Assembly (NCBI RefSeq): GCF_029894425.1
Contig: NZ_JARXYJ010000001.1
Span: 5,270,001 to 5,334,000 of the forward strand
DNA from: Streptomyces sp. SAI-127
GTDB lineage: Bacteria; Actinomycetota; Actinomycetes; Streptomycetales; Streptomycetaceae
Reading direction: 5' to 3'
Length of the DNA: 64,000 nt
The notes below the pieces were generated by a model. It had not been told where the DNA came from, did no database searches, and saw nothing but the letters and a program-made list of their open reading frames with translations. This document shows positions 46,784 to 55,425 of this stretch, in pieces. Numbering within the stretch: position 1 is the stretch's first letter; every line of letters starts with the position of its first letter. A program made the position numbers and the translations under genes.

Positions 46784-47686
46784 TCAGCCCAGCTGTGCCG
46801 GTGCCTCCATGGCGATCTGCTCGAAGACCTTCTCGTCGGCGGCGAAGTCCGAGTCGGGGATCGGCCAGTGGATTACGAGCTCCGTGAAGCCGAGCTCCCG
46901 GTGGCGGCCCGCGAAGTCGACGAAGGCGTCGAGGGACTCCAGCGGGCGCCCGCGATCCGGGGTGAAGCCGGTGAGCAGGATCTTGTCGAGCGAGTTCACG
47001 TCCCGGCCGAGTGACACGCAGGCGTCGGTGAGCTTCTCGACCTGGCCGCGGAGGGCCTGGAGGGACTGCTCGGGCGTGCCGTTCTCGTACAGCTTCGGGT
47101 CGCCGGTGGTCACCCACGCCTGCCCGTGGCGTGCGGCGAGCCGCAGGCCGCGGGGACCGGTGGCGGCCACGGCGAAGGGCAGCCTGGGCCGCTGGACACA
47201 GCCGGGGATGTTGTGGGCCTCGTGCGCCGAGTAGAAGTCCCCCTCGTAGGACACCGAGTCCTCGCAGAGCAGGCGGTCGAGCAGCGGGACGAACTCGGCG
47301 AGCCGGTCGGCACGCTCGCGCGGGCTCCACGGATCCTGGCCGAGCGCGGTGGCGTCGAAGCCGGTGCCGCCCGCGCCGATACCGAGGGTGACGCGGCCGC
47401 CGGAGATGTCGTCGAGGGTGATCAGTTCCTTGGCGAGGTTCACCGGGTGCCGGAAGTTCGGCGAGGTCACCAGGGTGCCCAGGCGCAGCCGGTCGGTGAC
47501 GCCCGCGGCACCGGTCAGCGTGGGCAGGGCACCGAACCAGGGGCCGTCGCGGAAGGTGCGCCAGGACAGGTGGTCGTAGGTGTATCCAGTGTGGAAGCCG
47601 AGCTGGTCCGCGCGCTGCCATGCCTCGCGGCTCCCCTCGTTCCAGCGGCGGTAGGGGAGGATCACGGTGCTCAGGCGCAGACTCAT
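46784..47686 (-). CDS. LLM-class F420-dependent oxidoreductase
   Basis: The 300-residue luciferase-like TIM-barrel protein has [11 protein letters not shown] and [41 protein letters not shown], signatures of F420-dependent reductases of actinobacteria. The start is ATG 47686 because TACGCT lies exactly 7 nt upstream (leaderless layout). A GTG inside the parS site (47719) is in frame but has no ribosome site. The substrate is unknown. Confidence 0.88.
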   Translation of the reverse strand: MSLRLSTVILPYRRWNEGSREAWQRADQLGFHTGYTYDHLSWRTFRDGPWFGALPTLTGAAGVTDRLRLGTLVTSPNFRHPVNLAKELITLDDISGGRVTLGIGAGGTGFDATALGQDPWSPRERADRLAEFVPLLDRLLCEDSVSYEGDFYSAHEAHNIPGCVQRPRLPFAVAATGPRGLRLAARHGQAWVTTGDPKLYENGTPEQSLQALRGQVEKLTDACVSLGRDVNSLDKILLTGFTPDRGRPLESLDAFVDFAGRHRELGFTELVIHWPIPDSDFAADEKVFEQIAMEAPAQLG

Positions 47687-47693
47687 GTGTCCG

Positions 47694-47699
47694 AGCGTA
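47694..47699 (-). promoter_or_regulatory. -10 element for leaderless LLM gene
   Basis: On the minus strand, TACGCT is followed by 7 nt and ATG 47686. The parS site begins 14 bp further upstream, so ParB binding would cover or flank the promoter. Confidence 0.5.
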
Positions 47700-47712
47700 T
47701 GTGCCGAGCCGT

Positions 47713-47726
47713 GTTTCACGTGAAAC
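47713..47726. other. parS: parS site (perfect)
   Basis: GTTTCACGTGAAAC with flanking T and A, between the LLM gene and the next minus-strand gene. It is the last perfect copy in the window. Confidence 0.92.
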
Positions 47727-47738
47727 AGCGACTCACGG

Positions 47739-48194
47739 TCACTGTGTGCGGCTGCTGAGCCAGGGGCTGAGTCCGACTGAGATGAACTCCTTGTGCACGC
47801 GGTCGCCCGGCAGCGGCACCATCAGGAAGTGGCTGGGCGGAAAGCGGCGCACCTTCACCCAGGCGTGGCCTTCGTAGAGGGCGCGGAGGAACGCGGGAAC
47901 ATCGTCGCGGGCGATGTCGGGGCACTCGACTCCGTCGACGGTGATCAGGGCGTCGTCGTCCGGGAACAACCGCACGTCCACCTGGGGCCGGCCGCCGAGC
48001 TCGACGTAGGCCTCGTGGGGCAGGGTGCCGTCCGGGTCGGTGGTGACGCCGACGCCCGCGGCGCTGCGGCGGGAGGTCTGGTCGGCGCCGATGTCGTGGG
48101 TCACCTCGATCCCGAGCCCGTACGTGGCGGCGAGGGCGCGGAGTGCGGTGACGGCGGCCTCGGTGGTGGGGAGGTGGTCCATGCCGTGGTCCAT
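47739..48194 (-). CDS. Conserved protein of unknown function
   Basis: The product of about 150 residues has an alpha/beta character, with VELGGRPQVDVRLFPDDDALITVDGVECPDIARDDVPAFLRALYEGHAWVKVRRF in the centre. There are no signal or membrane segments. I do not recognise the family. The start is uncertain: ATG 48194 is preferred because GGCGGGAG ends 12 nt upstream, while ATG 48206 touches it. It starts 25 bp after kptA on the same strand, so the two are probably co-transcribed. Confidence 0.65.
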   Translation of the reverse strand: MDHGMDHLPTTEAAVTALRALAATYGLGIEVTHDIGADQTSRRSAAGVGVTTDPDGTLPHEAYVELGGRPQVDVRLFPDDDALITVDGVECPDIARDDVPAFLRALYEGHAWVKVRRFPPSHFLMVPLPGDRVHKEFISVGLSPWLSSRTQ

Positions 48195-48219
48195 GGCGTC
48201 GATCATCTCCCGCCGAGGC

Positions 48220-48792
48220 TCAGTGCTGCTCGGAAAACCGCAGGTAGCGCGGTGGCACGGCCTGGGTCAGCCACACGCCGTTCGCGCTGACGTGGAAGAC
48301 GTGGCCGTCACGGTGCATGGCTTCCGCGTCCACGGAGAGCACGACGGGGCGGCCGCGGCGGGCGCCGACCCGGGTCGCGGTCTCGCGGTCGGGCGAGAGG
48401 TGTACGTCGTGCCGGTTCATGGGGCGCAGTCCCTCGGCGCGGATCGCGTCCAAGTAGCGCGCCACCGTGCCGTGGTAGAGGTACGGCGGCGGAGTCGCCG
48501 GCGGCAGGCCGAGGTCGACGTCGATGCTGTGGCCCTGGCTGGCGCGGATGCGGGTGCCGTCGATCGCGAAGCGCTGTTTGTCGTTGGCGGCGACCACGTG
48601 GTCCAGCTCGTCCCGGGTGAAGCGGAAGCCGTGCTCGGTGGCCGCCGCGATCAGTGCGTCGATCTCGACCCAGCCGGCCTCGTCGAGCGTGAGCCCGATG
48701 CGCTCGGGCTGGTGGCGCAGATGCTTGGAGAGGTACTTCGAGACCTTCACGGTGCGTCTCTCGTCACTCTCGCGTGGCTTGTTCTCGTTCAT
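48220..48792 (-). CDS. kptA: RNA 2'-phosphotransferase (Tpt1/KptA)
   Basis: The 190-residue enzyme removes a 2'-phosphate from RNA using NAD+, releasing ADP-ribose 1'',2''-cyclic phosphate. It shows the family signatures SKHLRH (22-27), R83-ASQGH88-S, H107-G-T and RRGRPVVL, which supply the conserved Arg-His-Arg-Arg set. In yeast it finishes tRNA splicing; the bacterial substrate is unclear. The start at 48792 follows GGCAGG. Confidence 0.9.
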   Translation of the reverse strand: MNENKPRESDERRTVKVSKYLSKHLRHQPERIGLTLDEAGWVEIDALIAAATEHGFRFTRDELDHVVAANDKQRFAIDGTRIRASQGHSIDVDLGLPPATPPPYLYHGTVARYLDAIRAEGLRPMNRHDVHLSPDRETATRVGARRGRPVVLSVDAEAMHRDGHVFHVSANGVWLTQAVPPRYLRFSEQH

Positions 48793-48848
48793 CCTGCCAG
48801 GGTGCCGGGAGAGACGTGAATCACGCGAATGATTTTGGCCCGGATGTT

Positions 48849-48902
48849 TGATCCACAACCAACTGTAGTTATCCACAGGCTACTTGGCGTTTCTGTGGAC
48901 AA
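48849..48902. other. Three DnaA-box-like 9-mers
   Basis: TGATCCACA (48849-48857, one mismatch), TTATCCACA (48869-48877, perfect) and, reversed, TTGTCCACA (48894-48902, perfect Streptomyces consensus), all within 54 bp upstream of kptA. Confidence 0.6.
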
Positions 48903-48914
48903 CTCCCTGTCATG

Positions 48915-49853
48915 TCAGTCCCCTTCGTCAAGATCGACTGGGGGCCGCCCATTTGACGTGAGCGCATCCAACGCCCTTGCCCGCACCTCCCGTTCAGCCG
49001 CCAGGACAAAGAACTCCGCCGCCCGCTCCTCCCCAACCAGCCCTTCCACCGCCCGCATCGTCTCCTCGGGCACGGACACGGAACGTGACGTCCGAGGCCC
49101 ATCCGGCGTCTCCCCTGAACCGAGGTGCTGCCGCAGGTGTCGTACCGCCAAGGTCCGCATCGCACGCGCGAGTTCGGCGTCCACGGTCTGCTGTGCGAGC
49201 GGCCGCAGCCGTCGTACGAGTGAGGCGGCTTCGGCGGCTTCCGTGTCGGTCGGCCGGTGCGGTCCTTCCAGGTAGCGCGCGAAGACGTGTTCGGTGGTGA
49301 ACTCCAGGAAACGGGCGGCGATGTGCTCGACCTGTCCCCTCAACTCCCGCAGGTGGCCGGAGATCGCGGAGAGCGGGACCCCGGCCGCGTACAACTCGGC
49401 GGCCACCGCGAGCTCTTGGGGACTCGGCACGAGGAAGGTTCCGTCGTCGCCGGGTACCGGCTCCAGTACGCCGAGCTCCACCGCCTCGGCGACCGCGGCC
49501 TCGTCGGGGGTGCCGCCGAAGCGGGCGTCCAGTTCGGCGCGGGAGATCCGGACGGCCTCCTCGTCGGTCCACGGACCGTCGACCTCGGCGACAAGACCGA
49601 GGATGCCGCCGAGGCCACGGCCGGAGTCGTAGGCCTCCAGGAGCTCCTTGATGGAGGCCAGGCCGTAGCCGCGGTCGAGGAGATCGGCGATCTGGCGCAG
49701 CCGGACGAGGTGGGCGTCGGTGTAGATGTTGGCCCGGCCGCGGCGCTCGGGGCGGGGGAGCAGTCCGCGGTCCTGGTAGGCGCGGATGGTGCGGACGGTG
49801 GCGCCGCTGAGGTGGGCGAGGTCCTCGATCCGGTGGGCGGGGGTGTCGCTCAC
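48915..49853 (-). CDS. MerR-family transcriptional regulator
   Basis: The 312-residue regulator has an N-terminal MerR DNA-binding domain (about 7-75: YRIEDL-type start, SGATVRTIRAYQDRGLLPRPERRGRANIYTDAHLVRLRQI). A long C-terminal region follows that lacks the usual metal-binding cysteines. It starts with GTG overlapping the stop of the upstream gene (GTGA, 49850-49853), so it is translated with the hydrolase operon and probably controls it. The effector is unknown, perhaps a lipid or aromatic compound. Confidence 0.85.
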   Translation of the reverse strand: MSDTPAHRIEDLAHLSGATVRTIRAYQDRGLLPRPERRGRANIYTDAHLVRLRQIADLLDRGYGLASIKELLEAYDSGRGLGGILGLVAEVDGPWTDEEAVRISRAELDARFGGTPDEAAVAEAVELGVLEPVPGDDGTFLVPSPQELAVAAELYAAGVPLSAISGHLRELRGQVEHIAARFLEFTTEHVFARYLEGPHRPTDTEAAEAASLVRRLRPLAQQTVDAELARAMRTLAVRHLRQHLGSGETPDGPRTSRSVSVPEETMRAVEGLVGEERAAEFFVLAAEREVRARALDALTSNGRPPVDLDEGD

Positions 49854-50719
49854 GCGGCGGCCCTCGCCGCCGGTGACCGCTTCAGGTACTCCACCGCACG
49901 GCTCAACGACCCCTCCTGCGAAGGGTGGTAGGACCGCCGGAGGTACCGCGGGATGGCCGCGCCGAGCTCTCGCCAGGCGGGCAGCAGTCCTTTTCGTACG
50001 GCCTTCTCGTGCTCCTTCAGGGAGTAGCGCAGGCGGCCCGTGAGCTGTGGGTCGTGGCGGATCAGGTAGGCCGTCCCCCACAGCCACAGGTGGAGCATCA
50101 CCGGGGCGGTGACCGCCATGCCCGCGATCCGGCGGGCGTAGCGGGGCGTCCTGGTGCCGCCGCAGTGCTGGTACATGTCGAAGGCGACCGCGCGGTGCTC
50201 GACTTCTTCGGCGCCGTGCCAGCGCAGCAGGTCGAGCATGATCTCGTCGGCGCCGGCCCGGTCGAGCCCGTCGGCGGTCAGCACCCAGTCGCCGAGCACG
50301 GCCGTGAACTGTTCGATGGCGGCGACGACGGACAGCCGGAAGCGCAGCCACTCACGCGCGGGTATGGGCGCGTTGAGGGGCGGGCGCTCGCCGAGCAACC
50401 GCTCGAAGAGGAAGTCGACGTACTTGGTGAAGTCGGCGGTGTCGAGCCGCTGCGCGGCAAGGTGGTCCAGTACATGCGTGTGCTGGACGCTGTGCGTGGC
50501 CTCCTGGCCCATGAACCCTTTGACGGCGGCGTGGAGTTGGGGGTCGCTGACCAGCGGCAGGCCTTCCTTGAGGACCTTCACGAACCAGCGCTCCCCCGCC
50601 GGCAGCAGCAGGTGCAGCACGTTGATGACGTGGGTCGCGGTGGGCTCGCCGGGGATCCAGTGCAGGGGCGTGCGGGACCAGTCGAAGGAGACGCGGCGCG
50701 GGGCGATCTCGTGGCTCAC
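49850..50719 (-). CDS. PF10118-like metal-dependent hydrolase
   Basis: The 289-residue protein has helical, ferritin-like metal motifs: GQEATHSVQHTHVLDHL near residue 75 and WHGAEEVEHRAVAFDMY near residue 170, which place Glu and His residues for a di-metal site. The family is annotated as predicted metal-dependent hydrolase. It overlaps both neighbours by 4 bp (GTGA), placing it third in a coupled four-gene operon. Confidence 0.82.
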   Translation of the reverse strand: MSHEIAPRRVSFDWSRTPLHWIPGEPTATHVINVLHLLLPAGERWFVKVLKEGLPLVSDPQLHAAVKGFMGQEATHSVQHTHVLDHLAAQRLDTADFTKYVDFLFERLLGERPPLNAPIPAREWLRFRLSVVAAIEQFTAVLGDWVLTADGLDRAGADEIMLDLLRWHGAEEVEHRAVAFDMYQHCGGTRTPRYARRIAGMAVTAPVMLHLWLWGTAYLIRHDPQLTGRLRYSLKEHEKAVRKGLLPAWRELGAAIPRYLRRSYHPSQEGSLSRAVEYLKRSPAARAAA

Positions 50720-52473
50720 AACGGCGGCTCCAGCCGTGCGATCGCGCGGAGTGCCTTCGGCGCCCACCGGGCCATGGCCCGCGCGCCGCGGGCCTCGGGC
50801 GTGACCGGTACGACGGCCTGGTTGCGCACGACCGCTCGCAGGATCGCGTCGGCGACCTTCTCGGGCGGGTAGTTCCGCAGCCCGTAGAGGCGGGCCGTGC
50901 GTTTCTGGCGGCGTTTCTCCTCGTCGGCGTCGACGCCCGCGAAGCGCGCGGTGGAGGTGATGTTGGTGTTGACGAAGCCGGGGCAGATCGCGCTCACGCC
51001 GATGCCCCGGCCCGCGAGTTCGGCGCGCAGGCTCTCGCTGAGCATGAGGACGGCCGCCTTGGAGGTGCCGTAGGCGGACAGCGACTTGGAGGGCTGGTAG
51101 GCGGCCGCCGAGGCGGTGTTGACGATGTGGCCGCCCTGTCCGCGTTCCACCATCTGCTTGCCGAAGAGTCGGCAGCCGTGGATGACGCCCCACAGGTTGA
51201 CGTCGAGGACCTTCTTCCAGTCTTCGGTGGTGGTGTCGAAGAAGGAGCCGCCGAGGCCGATCCCGGCGTTGTTGACCAGGACGTCCACCACGCCGTACTC
51301 GGCGGCGACCTTGTCGGCGAGTTTCTCCATGGCCTGTTCGTCGGAGACGTCGACGGTCTCCGCCCAGGCCTCGGGCGCGCCGACCAGCCGGGACAGTTCC
51401 GCGGTGCGGGCGGCGGCCTCGGCGTCCCGGTCCACGGCGACCACGCGCGCGCCGGCCTCCGCGAAGGCGAACGCCGTGGCGCGGCCGATGCCGCTGCCCG
51501 CGCCGGTGACCAGCACGAGCTGTCCGCCGAACCGGTCGGCGTACTTCCCGGTCGCCCCCACAGCGGTCCGGCCGCCTTCGACGGCCGTCACGAACTCCGT
51601 GATCCACGCGGACAGCTGGTCCGGGCGTGAGCGCGGGACCCAGTGCTTGGCGGGAAGGGTGCGCCGGGTCAGCTGTGGTGCCCACTGTTCCAGGCCGTCG
51701 CAGAGCTTCTCCGAGAGGAACGCGTCCCCCAGGGGCGTGATGAGCTGCACGGGCGCGTGTGCGTACGCGTCGGTGCGCGGGCGGCGCAGCCGGGCCCGGA
51801 CGTTGTCCCGGTACAGCCATGCGCCGTGGGCCGCGTCGGTGCGCAGCGAGGAGGTCGGGTAGCCGTCGGCGGGGACCTTCTCGGCGCGCTCGAGGATGCG
51901 CGGCCAGGCCTTGCCGAGCGGGCCGCGCCAGGCCAGTTCGGGCAGGGCGGGGGTGTACAGCAGGTAGATGTACCAGGACTTGGCGCTCTGGCCGAGGAGC
52001 TGGCCGACCCGGCGCGGGGTGGGGCGCCTGAGGCGTTCCGCGATCCAGTGGCCCAAGTGGTCGAGGGACGGTCCGGACATCGAGGTGAAGGACGCGATGC
52101 GGCCCTCGGTGTGCGGGACGGTGACGAACTCCCAGGACTGCACCGAGCCCCAGTCGTGTCCGACCAGGTGCACGGGCCGGTCCGGGCTGACGGCGTCCGC
52201 GACGGCCAGGAAGTCGTCCGTCAGCTTCTCCAGGGTGAACCCGCCGCGCAGCGGCTTCGGTGCCGTCGAGCGGCCGTGGCCCCGGACGTCGTAGAGGACG
52301 ACGTGGAAGCGGTCGGCGAGACGGGTCGCGACCTCGGCCCAGATCTCCTTGCTGTCCGGGTAGCCGTGTACCAGGACCACGGTCGGCTGCTCCGGGTCGC
52401 CCAGTTCGGCCACGCACAGTTCGACGCCACCGGTCCGCACCCGGCGCTCCCGCGCACCCTTCAGCAAGCTCAC
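50716..52473 (-). CDS. EphD-like fusion of alpha/beta hydrolase and short-chain dehydrogenase
   Basis: The 585-residue protein has two enzymes in one chain. The N-terminal half (1-300) is an epoxide-hydrolase-type alpha/beta hydrolase with H36-GYPD, nucleophile Asp107 in GHDWGS and His277. The C-terminal half (about 315-585) is a classical SDR with TGAGSGIG (323-330), NNAG (401-404) and Y468-GTSK472. Mycobacterium EphD has the same fusion. It probably modifies a fatty or terpenoid compound in two steps. The start GTG 52473 overlaps the M24 stop. Confidence 0.9.
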   Translation of the reverse strand: MSLLKGARERRVRTGGVELCVAELGDPEQPTVVLVHGYPDSKEIWAEVATRLADRFHVVLYDVRGHGRSTAPKPLRGGFTLEKLTDDFLAVADAVSPDRPVHLVGHDWGSVQSWEFVTVPHTEGRIASFTSMSGPSLDHLGHWIAERLRRPTPRRVGQLLGQSAKSWYIYLLYTPALPELAWRGPLGKAWPRILERAEKVPADGYPTSSLRTDAAHGAWLYRDNVRARLRRPRTDAYAHAPVQLITPLGDAFLSEKLCDGLEQWAPQLTRRTLPAKHWVPRSRPDQLSAWITEFVTAVEGGRTAVGATGKYADRFGGQLVLVTGAGSGIGRATAFAFAEAGARVVAVDRDAEAAARTAELSRLVGAPEAWAETVDVSDEQAMEKLADKVAAEYGVVDVLVNNAGIGLGGSFFDTTTEDWKKVLDVNLWGVIHGCRLFGKQMVERGQGGHIVNTASAAAYQPSKSLSAYGTSKAAVLMLSESLRAELAGRGIGVSAICPGFVNTNITSTARFAGVDADEEKRRQKRTARLYGLRNYPPEKVADAILRAVVRNQAVVPVTPEARGARAMARWAPKALRAIARLEPPL

Positions 52474-53312
52474 TTCGCCTCCGCCCAGCGCCGCACGTGC
52501 GGCAGATCGTCGTCCAGCCAGAAGGCGCTCTGCTCGGGGTCCTCGGAGTCGGTGACGACCAGGATCTCCTCGAACTTCGCGCCGGTGCCCCGGAACCCGA
52601 GGTGGGGTTCGACCGCCCACAGGCCCGGCCGCGGCGGGTGGTCGGAGGAGCGGTACGGCGACCACAGGGGCGACCAGCCCTCGCGGTGGCCGTGCAGCGC
52701 GTCGGCGGCCAGGCCCTTCAGGGACTGGGTGCCGAACCCGAAGACGTGTGGTGACCAGCGGCGCTGCTTGACCTGGTCTACCTTGTGGGCGATCACGCCG
52801 AAGGGGTACGCGCGGTGCCGGTTGGCGTAGCCCTGGCGGACCATCAGGCGGTCCACGTCCTCGTAGATCTCGCGCAGCGGCCGCCGCTCACGGACCTCGC
52901 GCAGGATCAGCTCGCGGTGCGCCTCGAGGTCGGCCATCAGTCTGTCCTGGACGGGGTTGATCCCCAGCGAGCCGGAGTAGCCGACATCGGCGGTGAAGCC
53001 CTCGTACACGGGGGCCATGTCCAGGATGAACGGCATCCCGGGCGTCAGGCGGCGGTCGGTCGGGAAGAACTGCAGCGGAATGCGGAAGCCCGCGAACGCC
53101 GTGCGGTCCCCGAACCAGGCGAACGGCAGGTGGAACCAGTCCCGTACGCCTCGCTCGCGCAGCCACTCGCGCTGCATCCGGGCGGCCTGCCGCTCGCTCA
53201 CGCCGGGCTCCAGACGGGCCGCGACCGCCTCCGCGCACTCGTACGCGAGCCGCTGGACCTGCCTGAATCCCCGCAATCGGGTGGAGAGTCCGCTGTTCAC
53301 TGCCGTCGTCAT
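52470..53312 (-). CDS. M24-family metallopeptidase-like protein
   Basis: The 280-residue protein has the pita-bread fold elements of the Xaa-Pro aminopeptidase family: FILDMAPVYEGFTADVGYSGSLG (metal Asp pair), YPFGVIAHKVDQVK, and WAVEPHLGF near the C-terminus. Some metal ligands seem altered, so it may not be a true peptidase. It is the first gene of the coupled operon; the start follows ACGAGGCGG. Confidence 0.8.
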   Translation of the reverse strand: MTTAVNSGLSTRLRGFRQVQRLAYECAEAVAARLEPGVSERQAARMQREWLRERGVRDWFHLPFAWFGDRTAFAGFRIPLQFFPTDRRLTPGMPFILDMAPVYEGFTADVGYSGSLGINPVQDRLMADLEAHRELILREVRERRPLREIYEDVDRLMVRQGYANRHRAYPFGVIAHKVDQVKQRRWSPHVFGFGTQSLKGLAADALHGHREGWSPLWSPYRSSDHPPRPGLWAVEPHLGFRGTGAKFEEILVVTDSEDPEQSAFWLDDDLPHVRRWAEAK

Positions 53313-53408
53313 GCCGCCTCGTCCCCGTCGACTGCGGTACGTGCCCGTAACGTGACACTGGCGAATGTGACAGTTGTCAGAGGCTGCGTCAATGGGGCTG
53401 GGTCAGGC

Positions 53409-53435
53409 TGTGGAAAAACCCACCGATGTGGAAAA
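53409..53435. other. Two TGTGGAAAA near-DnaA boxes
   Basis: TGTGGAAAA occurs at 53409-53417 and 53427-53435 (reverse TTTTCCACA, one mismatch from TTATCCACA) in the divergent gap upstream of the M24 and ABC genes. Confidence 0.3.
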
Positions 53436-53541
53436 CGCAGGCCGCGTTGTTCTACTTCAGGGTGACCCCTAGGTGCCCGTACGTCTGGAGTCTGATGTCG
53501 ATGCAGCTCTGCGGGGTGACGACCTGAGTGGTCCGCGTCAC

Positions 53542-53547
53542 TAATCT
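53542..53547 (+). promoter_or_regulatory. -10 element for leaderless ABC gene
   Basis: TAATCT followed by 7 nt and GTG 53555. This placement selects GTG 53555 over the in-frame GTG 53528 and GTG 53561. Confidence 0.55.
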
Positions 53548-53554
53548 CGACGAC

Positions 53555-54527
53555 GTGACTGTGATCGCGACCGAAAGCCTGAGCAAGCGGTTCCCCAGGG
53601 TGACCGCTCTTGACCGGCTCTCCTTGGACGTCGGACCCGGTGTGACCGGACTCGTCGGAGCCAACGGAGCCGGCAAGTCCACCATGATCAAGATCCTGCT
53701 GGGTCTGTCCCCCGCCTCCGAGGGCCGTGCCGAAGTGCTCGGGCTCGACGTCGCGACCAAGGGCGCCGCCATCCGCGAGCGTGTCGGCTACATGCCGGAA
53801 CACGACTGCCTGCCGCCGGACGTCTCGGCCACCGAGTTCGTCGTGCACATGGCCCGTATGTCCGGTCTGCCGCCCACCGCCGCGCGCGAGCGCACCGCGG
53901 ACACCCTGCGCCATGTCGGCCTGTACGAGGAGCGCTACCGCCCCATCGGCGGCTACTCCACGGGCATGAAAGCAGCGCGTGAAGCTCGCGCAGGCCCTGG
54001 TGCACGACCCGCAGCTGGTCTTCCTCGACGAGCCGACCAACGGCCTCGACCCGGTCGGCCGCGACGACATGCTGGGCCTGATCCGCCGTATCTACACCGA
54101 CTTCGGCATCTCGGTCCTGGTGACCTCGCACCTCCTGGGCGAACTCGAGCGCACCTGCGACCACGTCGTCGTCATCGACGGCGGCAAGCTTTTGCGCTCC
54201 AGCTCCACCACCGACTTCACCCAGACCACGACGACCCTCGGCGTCGAGGTCACCGACACCGACGAGCACCCGGACGGCACCCGCGCGGTGCGGGAGGCGC
54301 TCCTCGCGCGCGGGGTGGAGGTCCTCGACTCCCAGAGCGGTCTGCCGGGCGCCGGTCACATCCTGCTGCTGACCGCAGAGGGCGAGGAGACCTACGACCT
54401 CGTCCGGGACGTCGTCGCCGACCTCGGTCTCGGCCTGGTGCGCATGGAGCAGCGCAGGCACCACATCTCGGAAGTCTTCACGAATGAGGACGAGCAGCGG
54501 AAGGAGGCCGTAGGCCATGGCAGTTGA
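53555..54527 (+). pseudogene. ABC transporter ATPase interrupted by a one-base frameshift
   Basis: The first 138 codons encode a normal ATPase with Walker A GANGAGKST (Lys41), Q-loop YMPEHDCLPPDVS, and the ABC signature beginning YSTGMK. There an extra A in the run at 53969-53971 (ATGAAAGCAGCG in place of ATGAAGCAGCG) shifts the frame. The next frame continues exactly with KLAQALVHDPQLVFLDEPTNGLDPVGR (Walker B) and TSHLLGELERTC to a stop at 54527. If real, the ATPase is inactive unless frameshifting restores it; otherwise it is a sequencing error. The permease gene overlaps its end by 11 bp. Confidence 0.88.
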
Positions 54528-55425
54528 CAACCCGGTCACCGTCCCCTCGGGCGACCAGACCCGCATCCACAACATCGGCTACCGCAACTACGACGGCCCT
54601 CGCCTCGGCCGTTCCTACGCCACCCGCTCGCTCTACTCGCAGTCCCTGCGCGGCGCCTACGGCCTCGGCCGCTCGGTGAAGTCCAAGGTGCTGCCGATGC
54701 TGCTGTTCGTCGTGATGTGCGTGCCCGCGGCCATCATGGTGGCCGTCGCGGTCGCCACGAAGGCGAACGACCTGCCCGTCGACTACACGCGCTACGCGAT
54801 CATCATGCAGGCCGTCATCAGCCTGTATGTCGCCTCGCAGGCCCCTCAGTCCGTCTCGCGCGACCTGCGCTTCAAGACCGTACCGCTGTACTTCTCGCGG
54901 CCCATCGAGACCGCGGACTACGTGCGAGCGAAGTACGCGGCGCTGGCCTCGGCGATGTTCATCCTGACCGCCGCCCCGCTGATCGTGCTCTACGTGGGCG
55001 CGCTGCTGGCCAAGCTGGACTTCGCCGACCAGACCAAGGGCTTCGGGCAGGGACTTGTCTCCGTGGCGCTGCTCTCGCTGCTCTTCGCCGGTATCGGCCT
55101 GGTCATCGCGTCGGTCACCCCTCGCCGCGGCTTCGGCATCGCGGCGGTGATCGCCGTGCTGACCATCTCCTACGGCGCGGTCTCCACCGTCCAGGCGATC
55201 GCCGACGCCCAGGGCAGCTCCAGTGCCATCCCGTGGATCGGCCTGTTCTCGCCGGTCACGCTCATCGACGGACTGCAGTCCGCGTTCCTCGGCGCGAGCT
55301 CGGCGTTCCCGGGAGCGGTCGGTCCGTCGAGCGGCGAGGGCGTGGTCTACGTCCTGGCCGTCCTCGGCCTGATCGCCGCCAGTTATGGCCTCCTGATGCG
55401 CCGCTACAAGAAGGTGGGACTGTGA
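54517..55425 (+). CDS. ABC-2 type permease
   Basis: The 302-residue membrane protein has six TM helices. Before TM1 is a cytoplasmic RNYDGPRLGR segment, and after TM2 is a SRDLRFKTVPLYFSRPI segment typical of ABC-2 permeases in actinobacteria. It would form one half of a transporter with the frameshifted ATPase upstream. It overlaps that gene by 11 bp and the next ATPase by 4 bp. Confidence 0.87.
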   Translation: MAVDNPVTVPSGDQTRIHNIGYRNYDGPRLGRSYATRSLYSQSLRGAYGLGRSVKSKVLPMLLFVVMCVPAAIMVAVAVATKANDLPVDYTRYAIIMQAVISLYVASQAPQSVSRDLRFKTVPLYFSRPIETADYVRAKYAALASAMFILTAAPLIVLYVGALLAKLDFADQTKGFGQGLVSVALLSLLFAGIGLVIASVTPRRGFGIAAVIAVLTISYGAVSTVQAIADAQGSSSAIPWIGLFSPVTLIDGLQSAFLGASSAFPGAVGPSSGEGVVYVLAVLGLIAASYGLLMRRYKKVGL

